64,000 bases of DNA, taken from NCBI GenBank assembly GCA_949155365.1, contig CASCUT010000002.1:46896-110895 (forward strand), written 5' to 3'. The notes beneath the pieces are model-generated. The model searched no databases and was not told the DNA's origin. It saw only the letters and a list, made by a program, of their open reading frames with translations. Below, piece by piece: positions 45,116-54,032 of the stretch. The stretch is from an uncultured Clostridia bacterium. GTDB lineage: Bacteria; Bacillota; Clostridia; TANB77; CAG-508. Each line of letters starts with the position of its first letter. Position 1 is the first letter of the stretch. The position numbers and the translations under genes were made by a program.

Positions 45116-48100
45116 ATGTATTTAAAGAGGCTAGAATTGCAAGGATTTAAGTCCTTTGCCGATAAAACGATATTAGAATTTAAACCAGGAATCACATCCG
45201 TTATTGGACCAAATGGCTCTGGAAAAAGTAATATATCTGATAGTATTCGTTGGGTATTAGGAGAACAAAGTATGAAATCCCTAAGAGGTTCCAGCTCTTC
45301 TGATATTATTTTTGCAGGAACTCAAAACAGAAAGTCGCTAGGGTTTGCAGAGGCTTCTATTGTCATTGACAATTCCGATGGAAAATTACCAATTGAATAC
45401 AATGAAGTAACGGTAACAAGAAAAATTTATCGTAGTGGGGAAACAGGATATTTTATTAATAAAACACCTTGCCGTTTAAAAGATATCTTAGAACTTTTCA
45501 TGGACACAGGAATCGGAAAAGATGGCTATTCTATTATAGGACAAGGAAAAATTGATGAAATTCTAAGCAACAAATCAGAAGATAGACGTCGCATCTTTGA
45601 AGAAGCGGCAGGAATTGTAAAATATCGAACAAGAAAGCAAGAATCAGAGAAAAAGTTAGAACAAACAAAGCTAAACCTACTTCGCATTAACGATATTTTA
45701 ACCGAAATCGAAGGAACCATTGAACCATTAAAAATGCAATCCGAAAAAGCAAAAAAATTCTTAGACTTAAGAGAAGAATTAAAAACAGTAGAAGTAGGAT
45801 TATTTTTATACAATATTGAGACCTATAAAACAAAATTACAAGAATTAATACAAGATGAAGAAATTATGCAAAATCAATATGAAGAAGAAAATGGCAAATT
45901 AGAAAAAGTAAAACAGCAAAAAGAAGAGTTAAAAAAGCAAGTAGAAGAGATAACAGAAAAAATAGAAAATATGCAAAATATAGGATTTGAAAGCACCAAT
46001 AAGATAGAAAAAATTAATTCTGATATCAATGTTGCCATCGAACGACAAGAAAACAATAAAACAAATGCAGAACGTTATACAAAAGAAATAGAAGACACCA
46101 AAATAAGAATGCAAGAATTAGAAGAAGAGAAAAAGCAAAAGCAAGAGAAAAAAATGAATTTGAATCAAAATCGAGAAAAATTCGAAAAAGAACTAGCAGA
46201 AAAGCAAGAAGAATTAAATGGTTTAATGCAAAAAATGTCTACCAAAGAACTAGAAATGGAGCAAAAAAAGCAAAAAGTAGAGCAAAATGTAGACAAAAAA
46301 TATGAAGTAGCAGGAGAAATCAATTCACAAGATGTTAATCTAGAAAATTTAGAAAAAAGACAAAAAGTAGTAAAACAAGAACTACAATCTACCATATCAG
46401 AATTAGACCAAGTGCGTATGGAAAAACAAGAAATGGCAAAAGGATTTTATGAAATCGAAAATAAACGTAATACGGTAGTCAAAAAATTAGAAGAGGGAAA
46501 AGCAAAGAAAGAAGAAAGTGATAGAAAACGAAAAGAATTTAGTGATACCATAGACCGTATCATCTATGATATCCGAATGAAAGAAGCAAGATATAAATTC
46601 TTAGTAGAAACAGAAAAAGAAAAAGAAGGATATAGTAAAAGTGTTAAAAATTTACTATTAGAATGTGAAAAAAATACCAGTTTAAACAAAGGAGTACATG
46701 GCGTTCTAGCAAACATAATCTCAGCACCACAAGAATACGAAACAGCAATTGAAATGTGTCTAGGAGCAACCCTTCAAAACATTGTAACAGAGACAGAAGA
46801 AGATGCCAAAAAATTAATTGAATATCTAAGAAAAGGAAATTTAGGAAGAGCATCGTTCCTTCCAATTAGTTCGGTAAAAGGAAGAAAACTAGAGGGAATT
46901 AAGCAAAAAGGCATAGATGGTGTTATAGGGGTCATTTCAGACTTAATCCATTACCAAACGAAATATGAGCAAATTGTATTAAACCTACTAGGAAGAACAG
47001 TGTTAGTAAAAGATATGGATACGGCAATTAAACTAGCAAAACAAAATGGACATTCTTTCCGTATTGTAACATTAAAAGGAGATTTAATAAATCCATCAGG
47101 AGCCATTACAGGTGGTAGTGTAGCGACGAAAACAGTTAATATCTTAGGTAGAGGAAGAGAAATTGAAAGCTTAGAAAAGCAAATTAAAAAATTAGCAGAA
47201 GAAAAAGAACAATTAGAAAAACAAAAACAAGAATATGAAGCATCCATAAAAGATGTGCTAGACCTAACAGAGGAATTAGAAAAAAACTTACAAGAGATGG
47301 ATATTATCTATGCTACAGAAAAACAGAAGATGGTATCTATTGAAGAAAATATTAACAAAATTGAGATAAGACTAACAAGACTAAAAGAAGAAAATACTAA
47401 AATTGATAGCGAAAAGGTAGAAAATAGAGAAGTCAAGAAACAAAAAGAAGAAGAAATAGCACAGTTAACAAAAGAAATAGAAGAACTAAACCGCGTAATA
47501 GAAGAATTTACAAAATCAAATAAAGATAACCAAGCATACCTAGATGATTTGAATTTTGATATTACCAATTTAAAAATTTCAGTATCTTCTTTTGATGAAA
47601 GTAATACTTCTATTGATGAAATGATTGAAAGAATTGACAAAGACATTCAAAATAATCAAATAAGTATCCAAAACAAAGAGAACCAAATGACACTTCTAAA
47701 AGAAGAAAATAAAGAGTTAGAAAGTACAATAGAGAGATTAAAACAAGAGATTGAAAGCATTCAAAAAGAAGTGCTAAATAGTTCTCAAAGGGTAGAAGAA
47801 CTAAAGAAAGAAAGAACAAGCAATAATGAAAAATTATCAACACTAGAAGAAGAAATTTCAATTAAATTTAACGTAATAGAAGAATTAAAAGCACAATTAA
47901 TAAAATTAGACGTTAAGAAAACCAAAATAGAGCAAGATATGGAACAAATTGTAAATCACCTATGGGAAGAATATGAAATTACACCAAATAACAGTGAGGG
48001 ATTTGAAAGACCAAGTAATATCGCAGTAGCACAAAAAGAAGTACATCGTTTAAGAAATCAAATCAAAGAATTAGGAAGTATTAACATTGATTCCATCGAA

Positions 48101-48670
48101 GAATATAAAAAGACAAAAGAACGTTATGATTTCATTAGTGAGCAACGTTTAGACTTAGAAAACACAATTGCAAAATTAAGAAAAGTAATTAGTGATATGA
48201 CCGAAACCATGAAACAGCAATTTGCAGAGAAATTTGCTGTTATAAACAAAAACTTTAACGAAGTATTTGTGGAATTATTTGGTGGAGGAAAAGCAGAGCT
48301 TATTTTGGAAGATGAAAGTAATATTCTAGAATGTGGAATTGATATTAGAGTGCAACCAACTGGTAAAAAACTTCAAAATATGATGTTATTATCTGGAGGG
48401 GAAAAAGCGTTTACGGCAATTGCTTTGTTATTTGCTATTTTAAAAATTAATCCAGCACCATTCTGTATTTTAGATGAAATAGAAGCAGCACTAGATGATG
48501 TTAACGTATATCGTTATGCAGACTATTTAAAGAAATTCAGTAAAGAAACACAATTCTTAGTTATTACCCATAGAAAAGGAACTATGGAATCCGCAGATAC
48601 CGTTTATGGTATTACCATGGAGGAAAATGGTATTAGTAAATTACTTTCTATGAAATTGTCACAACAATAA
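45116..48670 (+). CDS. smc: Chromosome segregation protein SMC
   Basis: This 1184-residue SMC ATPase has Walker A GPNGSGKS (31-38), a coiled coil (about 170-500), a hinge (about 510-670, 'GVHGVLANIISAPQEYETAIEMCLGA' and 'GAITGGSVATK'), a returning coiled coil (about 670-1030), then the ABC signature 'LSGGEKAFTAIALLFAIL' and Walker B 'FCILDEIEAALDD'. With ScpA/B it folds and resolves the nucleoid. RBS AAGGTGG. It is not linked to rnc or ftsY here and has its own promoter and terminator. Confidence 0.97.
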   Translation: MYLKRLELQGFKSFADKTILEFKPGITSVIGPNGSGKSNISDSIRWVLGEQSMKSLRGSSSSDIIFAGTQNRKSLGFAEASIVIDNSDGKLPIEYNEVTVTRKIYRSGETGYFINKTPCRLKDILELFMDTGIGKDGYSIIGQGKIDEILSNKSEDRRRIFEEAAGIVKYRTRKQESEKKLEQTKLNLLRINDILTEIEGTIEPLKMQSEKAKKFLDLREELKTVEVGLFLYNIETYKTKLQELIQDEEIMQNQYEEENGKLEKVKQQKEELKKQVEEITEKIENMQNIGFESTNKIEKINSDINVAIERQENNKTNAERYTKEIEDTKIRMQELEEEKKQKQEKKMNLNQNREKFEKELAEKQEELNGLMQKMSTKELEMEQKKQKVEQNVDKKYEVAGEINSQDVNLENLEKRQKVVKQELQSTISELDQVRMEKQEMAKGFYEIENKRNTVVKKLEEGKAKKEESDRKRKEFSDTIDRIIYDIRMKEARYKFLVETEKEKEGYSKSVKNLLLECEKNTSLNKGVHGVLANIISAPQEYETAIEMCLGATLQNIVTETEEDAKKLIEYLRKGNLGRASFLPISSVKGRKLEGIKQKGIDGVIGVISDLIHYQTKYEQIVLNLLGRTVLVKDMDTAIKLAKQNGHSFRIVTLKGDLINPSGAITGGSVATKTVNILGRGREIESLEKQIKKLAEEKEQLEKQKQEYEASIKDVLDLTEELEKNLQEMDIIYATEKQKMVSIEENINKIEIRLTRLKEENTKIDSEKVENREVKKQKEEEIAQLTKEIEELNRVIEEFTKSNKDNQAYLDDLNFDITNLKISVSSFDESNTSIDEMIERIDKDIQNNQISIQNKENQMTLLKEENKELESTIERLKQEIESIQKEVLNSSQRVEELKKERTSNNEKLSTLEEEISIKFNVIEELKAQLIKLDVKKTKIEQDMEQIVNHLWEEYEITPNNSEGFERPSNIAVAQKEVHRLRNQIKELGSINIDSIEEYKKTKERYDFISEQRLDLENTIAKLRKVISDMTETMKQQFAEKFAVINKNFNEVFVELFGGGKAELILEDESNILECGIDIRVQPTGKKLQNMMLLSGGEKAFTAIALLFAILKINPAPFCILDEIEAALDDVNVYRYADYLKKFSKETQFLVITHRKGTMESADTVYGITMEENGISKLLSMKLSQQ

Positions 48671-48696
48671 AAGAGGATAGATAGCAAAAATCAATG

Positions 48697-48733
48697 AAAA
48701 AAGAACAAGGGCTTGTTCCCTTGTTCTTTTTTT
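48697..48733 (+). terminator. smc terminator
   Basis: AAAAGAACAAGGG and CCCTTGTTCTTTT pair around CTTGTT, with a T run. Confidence 0.9.
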
Positions 48734-48797
48734 AGCGTTTAAAGTCATTTTAAGATAGGTCCTTGTTTATTTTACAATTTACACAAACTTCGAAACT

Positions 48798-49091
48798 TTA
48801 TTCCAAGTTCTGCTTTATGATTTTACCAGTAGAAAAGCATAATGCCGATATGAAATTCACAAAATAGGTGGCAAAAAGTATAGCAGATGGAAAAAATGAC
48901 CATGTACCAATATAAAATTCGAGAATTATTAAGATACATATCAAGAAGGATGTAATGGACCATCCAATAGCACTTCTCATTGTTTCCTTTAGCCAATACC
49001 GGCAAGAGAAGAACAGAAATAAAATAAAGCATAAAACAAAAAATAAATGTACAAAATTTCCAATAAAAATTGTTCCTGTAGCCATTTTCAT
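48798..49091 (-). CDS. Hypothetical small membrane protein, 97 residues
   Basis: Three hydrophobic segments (about 5-29, 40-59 and 65-88) with few charges. RBS GGGAGGG is well placed on the minus strand, which is why I keep it. No family recognised. Codon 31 is CGG, unusual here. A 22-bp perfect palindrome lies upstream (49148-49169). Confidence 0.55.
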   Translation of the reverse strand: MKMATGTIFIGNFVHLFFVLCFILFLFFSCRYWLKETMRSAIGWSITSFLICILIILEFYIGTWSFFPSAILFATYFVNFISALCFSTGKIIKQNLE

Positions 49092-49147
49092 AAAATTTCC
49101 CTCCCTAATGAGTAATTACTATAATTGGAATTGTTACGATAAATAAT

Positions 49148-49169
49148 ACTTATAGTATACTATAAGTAA
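49148..49169. promoter_or_regulatory. 22-bp perfect palindrome, candidate operator
   Basis: ACTTATAGTATACTATAAGT plus one matching base on each side. It is about 60 bases upstream of the small membrane protein's start and about 30 bases past the YtaF-like stop. The centre TATACT could also serve as a -10. Confidence 0.45.
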
Positions 49170-49196
49170 CATAAAATTACAAGAGGAAAAAGCAAA

Positions 49197-49850
49197 CTAA
49201 TAGATTAATTTAGCAAACCCAATAAAGATAAGTAAAAATCCGGCTAAAATACTCCAAATGTTTTCTGGAATATTGGAAATAGTTTGTATTTTTCTTCCTA
49301 AAAAATTTCCAAAAGATAAGAAGAAAAATTGAAAAACAGAAACGCAAAGAGGGAAAAACAAAACGGGAATATTCAGCATACTGCTACTAATGCCAATTCC
49401 AATCGTATCTAAAGAAAGGGCAAAACCTAAAAAGATAGCTTCTTTCCCATCAATATGCTTCGAATGGTCAAAGTCAGAATTGGTAGGATTACGAATAATT
49501 TGTATGGTAATTCCTAAAAATTGAATAAAAAATTGATACACTTTAGGAGTTTCTTTGTCTAGCATTTTCTTATTCTTTTTTGGCCTTTCCTTCTTAAAAG
49601 AAGAAAGAATAAAAAAGCTACCAATAAAAACTAAAATGAGAGAACTAAGTGCATTCGTAATATAATCAGGGAAAATCGAAGAAAAACAATTTCCCAAAAA
49701 AAGCGATAATAAGGACATCAAAAAGCAACAAAGAAAAAGGATAATTTTAGCACTAAATAAAATATGGGTATTTTTTAAACCATAGGTAATACCAATACCA
49801 AATGAGTCTAAAGTAGAGCAAAATGCAAGTAATATGCAATGCAAAAACAT
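49197..49850 (-). CDS. ytaF: YtaF-like sporulation membrane protein (MntP superfamily)
   Basis: The protein has 217 residues. Two related halves each carry the MntP/YtaF signature: 'AFCSTLDSFGIGITYGLK' and 'FALSLDTIGIGISSSML', with later 'GNFLGRKI'. About six membrane segments and a charged linker of about 45 residues (about 85-130). YtaF is the sporulation-associated branch of the manganese efflux MntP family; transport activity is inferred from that relation. No good RBS is seen; AGGTGATATT precedes the ATG. The start region is shared with nothing else. Confidence 0.85.
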   Translation of the reverse strand: MFLHCILLAFCSTLDSFGIGITYGLKNTHILFSAKIILFLCCFLMSLLSLFLGNCFSSIFPDYITNALSSLILVFIGSFFILSSFKKERPKKNKKMLDKETPKVYQFFIQFLGITIQIIRNPTNSDFDHSKHIDGKEAIFLGFALSLDTIGIGISSSMLNIPVLFFPLCVSVFQFFFLSFGNFLGRKIQTISNIPENIWSILAGFLLIFIGFAKLIY

Positions 49851-49974
49851 AATATCACCTCTTGATATTTTATGAGAAATAAAGAAAAATGTGCGAAAAA
49901 GAAGGAAAATGGCAAAAGAAAAAAATCGAAAAAATAGAAGTTTTGTAGAAGAATAAGAACTTTAGAAAAAAGTC

Positions 49975-50002
49975 TTGCAAGAAAAAAATAAGATGGTATA
50001 AT
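49975..50002 (+). promoter_or_regulatory. Promoter of the coiled-coil gene
   Basis: TTGCAA, 16 bases, TATAAT, about 55 bases before the ATG. Confidence 0.65.
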
Positions 50003-50055
50003 ACAAGCATGTAATGCATGCAAAATCAAAAAAGAAAAAGGAGGTGAGAATAGAA

Positions 50056-50481
50056 ATGGAAAAAGAACTATTACAAAATATCTTAACCATTGTAACGAAT
50101 ACAGAAGAATCAGTGACAGAACTGCATGAGGAAGTAAAAGAACTAAAGACGAAAATGAATAACATTGAAGTAAGAGTGGGTGGAATTGAAAATAAAATTG
50201 GAAGAATGGAAGAAACAATAGAAAATATAGAAACAAAAGTACAAAATATAGAAACAAAGATACAAAATATAGAAACAAAGATACAAAATATAGAAACAAA
50301 GATTCAAAATATAGAAATTAAGATACAGAATTTGGAAGCTAGGATGGATAATATAGAAGAAAGAATAGAAAATATAGAAAAAGAGTTGACAGAAATTAAA
50401 TTACAAATTCGTTATTTATGGGAAGACTTTCAACTATTAGAAGAAAGAGTACAAAAGAAAGAATATTCAGAAATGAGATAA
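50056..50481 (+). CDS. Coiled-coil protein with heptad tandem repeats
   Basis: The protein has 141 residues. Almost the whole chain is one coiled coil. Residues about 55-95 are near-identical heptads, 'NIETKIQ', encoded by 21-base tandem repeats. It ends 'LQIRYLWEDFQLLEERVQKK'. No signal peptide or membrane segment. I chose ATG 50056, with RBS AAGGAGGTGAG, over an in-frame ATG at 50014. The function is unknown; variable repeat number would change rod length. Confidence 0.75.
   Translation: MEKELLQNILTIVTNTEESVTELHEEVKELKTKMNNIEVRVGGIENKIGRMEETIENIETKVQNIETKIQNIETKIQNIETKIQNIEIKIQNLEARMDNIEERIENIEKELTEIKLQIRYLWEDFQLLEERVQKKEYSEMR
50221..50332 (+). repeat. 21-bp in-frame tandem repeat
   Basis: About five units of AAAATATAGAAACAAAGATAC type, each one heptad of the coiled coil. 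The period is a multiple of three, so copy changes keep the frame. Confidence 0.85.
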
Positions 50482-50630
50482 TTTATATCAAAAAATTAGT
50501 TCTTAACGTTAACCGAACAAAAAATAAACACTTTTCAAAATTAATCGGAAAAAGAAGTTCATAAAATATGGACAAGTGCATATATATTAGTATGCAAATT
50601 CAAAAGATTAATAAAGGAGAGTGTTTTTTT

Positions 50631-53275
50631 ATGTGGCAAGCAAAAGATATCCATGAAATGGAAAAGAACTTTAGGACAAACAGAACCTATGGAATTTCAG
50701 AAGAAGAGGCAAAAAAGCGATTAGAGCACTTTGGTGAAAATAAACTGGCGGACAAAAAACAAGAACATATTTTAATCAAATTTGTCAAACAGTTTAATGA
50801 CTTTATGATTATCATTTTAATCATTGCTTCTATCATTTCTGCTGTGGTAACAAAAATAGAGGGAAGTAATGACTATGTGGATTCTATTATTATTATCGCA
50901 ATAGTAGTATTTAATGCCATTATGGGATTAATTCAAGAGGCAAAAGCAGAGAAATCCTTGGAAGCACTAAAAACAATGACAGCACCAATTGCAAAGGTGA
51001 GAAGAGAAGGAAGATTAAAAGATATTCCAAGTGCTGAGGTTGTACCAGGAGATATTATTTTATTAGAAGCAGGGAACTATGTACCAGCAGATGCAAGATT
51101 AATTTCATGTTCTAATTTAAAAATAGAAGAATCTAGTTTAACAGGAGAAACTCTGCCAGTACAAAAAGAAGCAGATGTGCTATTAAAAGAAGAACAAGCA
51201 ATTGGTGATATGGTAAATATGGTATTTTCTTCTACTGTTGTAGTAAATGGACATGGAGAAGCATTAGTAACAGAAACAGGAATGAATACAAAGGTAGGAA
51301 AAATTGCCAATATGATAATGACAGATGAATCACCTCAAACACCAATTCAAAAGAAACTAGCAGGAGTAGGGAAAGCTTTAGGAATGGGATGTCTTGGTAT
51401 TTGTCTTGCGATTTTTGTGATTGGATTATGGAAAAAGATTGAACCAATTGAAATGTTTATGACATCAGTAGGACTTGCTGTAGCAGCTATTCCAGAGGGA
51501 TTACCAGCCATTGTTACGATTATGTTATCCATTGGGGTAACGAAAATGGCACGAAAAAATAGTATTATTCGAAAATTGCCAGCAGTAGAAACATTAGGGA
51601 GTAGTAATGTTATTTGTTCTGATAAGACAGGGACGTTAACACAAAATAAAATGCAAGTAGTAGAAGAAATGACCTTTGATTCTAAGGAAGAACTAATTTG
51701 TTTAGCTTGCATGTGTACAGATGTACAAGTAGAAGTAAGAGAAGGAAAAAAAGTAGCAGTAGGTGAGCCAACAGAAGTAGCTTTGGTAAACCAAGCAATA
51801 AAAGAAAACATAGATAAACAAGAATTAAATAAGAAAAGAAAAAGAGTAGCAGATCTTCCTTTTGATTCAGGAAGAAAAATGATGTCTACCATTCATCAAG
51901 AGGGAAATGAATATCTTGTAATTACAAAGGGAGCACCAGATGTTATTCTAGGAAAGTGTAATTATTATAAAGAGCAAGGGAAGATAGTAGCATTAGATGA
52001 AATAACAAGAAGAAAAATAGAACAAGAAAATGCCAAAATGGCAGAAAGAGCATTAAGAGTTATTTCTGTTAGTTACAAAAAAATTCAGAGAATCCCTTCA
52101 AAATTAGAGTCGAAAGAACTAGAAAATGACTTGGTTTTTGTTCGGTTTAATAGGAATGATTGATCCACCAAGAGAAGGGGTAAAAGAAGCAGTCACAACA
52201 TGCCGAAAAGCAGGAGTGAAAACGGTTATGATAACAGGAGACCATCTGTTAACAGCCAAAGCAATAGCAAAAGAACTGGGAATTTTAAAGATGAAAGATG
52301 GAGCAATGAGTGGAAAGGAACTAGACAAAATATCACAAAAAGAATTAGAGAAGAATATTATGAATTATTCTGTATTTGCTCGTGTTTCGCCAGAGCATAA
52401 GGTTCGTATTGTAAAGGCATTTCAGGCAAGAGGAGCAGTTGTTGCTATGACAGGGGATGGAGTAAATGATGCTCCTGCTTTAAAAAATGCAGATATTGGT
52501 ATTGCAATGGGTCAAAATGGAACAGATGTAGCCAAAAATGCGGCGGATATGGTGCTTGCAGATGATAATTTTGTTACAATTGTGGAAGCGGTAAAACAAG
52601 GAAGAAATATTTTTGATAATATTCGAAAGGCAATTCATTTCTTAATTGCAACTAATATAGGAGAGATTGTAACGATTTTTATGGGATTAATATTAGGGTT
52701 AAAATCACCACTACTTGCCATACAATTATTATGGATTAATTTAGTGACCGATTCTTTGCCAGCAATTGCTTTAGGATTGGAAAGACCAGATGATAATATT
52801 ATGAACCGAAAACCGGTCGATTCGAAAAAAGGGTTATTTGCAGATGGATTATGGAGTAAAATCTTTATTGAAGGAATAATGCTAGGAATGCTTACGTTAT
52901 TTGCCTTTAGTATTGGAAACAATTTATATAGCTTAGAAGTAGGAAGAACAATGGCATTTGTATCCTTAGGAATGTTAGAATTAGTACATAGTTTTAATAT
53001 CAAATCAGAAGAATCTATTTTTAAGGTACGGAGTTTTTGAAAATAAATATCTAGTGGGAGCTTTTCTATTAGGAGCATTCATGCAGGTAGGAGTGGTTGT
53101 TTTTGAACCAATTGCGAATATCTTTAAGTTGGTACCATTAAATCAAACACAATGGTTATATACCATTTTGATTTCTTTTGTTCCTCTTCTTATTATGGAA
53201 GTACAGAAGAAATTTAATGAATTTAAATTTGGAAAAGTAATTTATCAGAAACAAGAGAAAATTCATACAAATTAA
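50631..53275 (+). CDS. Calcium-transporting P-type ATPase (PMCA/SERCA type), interrupted by two +1 frame breaks
   Basis: Three frames in succession encode one P2-type ATPase. Parts seen: N-terminal cation ATPase domain ('EEEAKKRLEHFGENKL'), actuator 'SSLTGETLPVQKEA', membrane motif 'AAIPEGLPAIVTIML' typical of Ca2+ pumps, phosphorylated Asp331 in CSDKTGTLTQNK, nucleotide domain 'KGAPD', hinge 'TGDGVNDAPALKNADIGIAMG', and 'WINLVTDSLPAIALG'. The breaks are an extra C at 52143 and at 53029; each makes a CGG codon, and skipping each gives the family text 'VGLIGMIDPPR' and 'KVGVFENKYLVGAFLLGAF'. The reconstructed protein is 880 residues, the normal size. RBS AAAGGAGAG supports ATG 50631. It is either a pseudogene, an error or recoded. 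Confidence 0.9.
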
Positions 53276-53296
53276 AAAAGAAGAAGGGGAAAAAGA

Positions 53297-53325
53297 TTGA
53301 CAAAATTATGTAAATGGGATACAAT
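53297..53325 (+). promoter_or_regulatory. Promoter of the 112-residue hypothetical gene
   Basis: TTGACA, 17 bases, TACAAT. It lies inside an apparent N-terminal extension of the gene, so the ORF's TTG is not a start. Confidence 0.8.
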
Positions 53326-53371
53326 ATTTGCAATAAAAAAGGTAAACACCAACAAAGTAGGAGGAAAGCTT

Positions 53372-53710
53372 ATGACATTAAAGGAAGAAATGCAGAAAAA
53401 CCGTGATGAGGAAATAACAAGAATGAGGGAAGAAGATATAGAAAGAACAAAAAATGCAATACGGAAGTGGTTTTTAGACGAGCAATTAAAAGATAAGAAA
53501 GAATCGGATTTTCAAATATGTATAACTTGGTACGAGGATAAGTTAATTTTAAATTATGATCTAGCTAATACTCTGACTGATAGAATCGTACCTGAAAAAG
53601 CAAAACAAGAATTTATAGAAGGCTTAGAAGAAAAGTTAGACGAGGAAGGAATTGAAATGAACCCCAAAATAAAAGAAATAGAATGGGAGTTAACAATCAA
53701 ATTGTCATAA
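53372..53710 (+). CDS. Hypothetical protein, 112 residues
   Basis: ATG 53372 follows AGGAGG by 7 bases. The protein is charged and soluble, with a helical N-terminal half ('EEEMQKNRDEEITRMREEDIERTKNAIRKWF' style) and a probable beta/alpha C-terminal half ('FQICITWYEDKLILNYDLAN'). No family recognised. It has a good promoter and its own terminator. Codon 31 is the rare CGG. Confidence 0.65.
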   Translation: MTLKEEMQKNRDEEITRMREEDIERTKNAIRKWFLDEQLKDKKESDFQICITWYEDKLILNYDLANTLTDRIVPEKAKQEFIEGLEEKLDEEGIEMNPKIKEIEWELTIKLS

Positions 53711-53717
53711 GAATTGG

Positions 53718-53757
53718 AAAGATAGAATGGAGGTAATTAAGTCTGTTCTATCTTTTT
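53718..53757 (+). terminator. Terminator after the 112-residue gene
   Basis: AAAGATAGAA and TTCTATCTTT pair around an 18-base loop, followed by TTC. The long loop makes it weaker than the others. Confidence 0.6.
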
Positions 53758-53969
53758 CGTTGGGAGGAAGCCGTGAAAGAAGAAGCTTCTAGAACTACTC
53801 TACAGATTTTATGCTTAAAATGAATTTGTTTTTGTTGGAGAATAAATTGAAATTTTGAGTATTTGGGAGAATTTGTGAGGAAATATTAGGAAATGATGTG
53901 TAAATGTGGTAAAATTTAATGAAAATCTTGAATAGGAAGATAAATTTTAGTAAAACTAGAATACTTTGT
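53758..53969. other. Gene-free spacer before the M23 peptidase
   Basis: AT-rich, no ORF with an RBS, no repeat element; I see nothing else in it apart from the promoter that follows. Confidence 0.5.
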
Positions 53970-53998
53970 TTGCAATTGTTTAGAATATATAGTATAAT
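53970..53998 (+). promoter_or_regulatory. Promoter of the M23 peptidase gene
   Basis: TTGCAA, 17 bases, TATAAT, about 25 bases before the RBS AAGGAG (54022-54027). Confidence 0.8.
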
Positions 53999-54032
53999 AT
54001 TATTGTTGCGTGAAACGCAAGAAGGAGAGTGA

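Noticed and set aside
50221..50332. CRISPR-like short repeats
   Set aside because: Repeats are contiguous without spacers and in frame within a coiled-coil gene.
40982..53031. CGG as a reassigned amino-acid codon (for example Trp or Gln) explaining the frame breaks
   Set aside because: Any in-frame reading of CGG leads to early stops in dus and the ATPase; only a +1 shift restores them. Reassignment at the five other CGG codons cannot be tested from this window.
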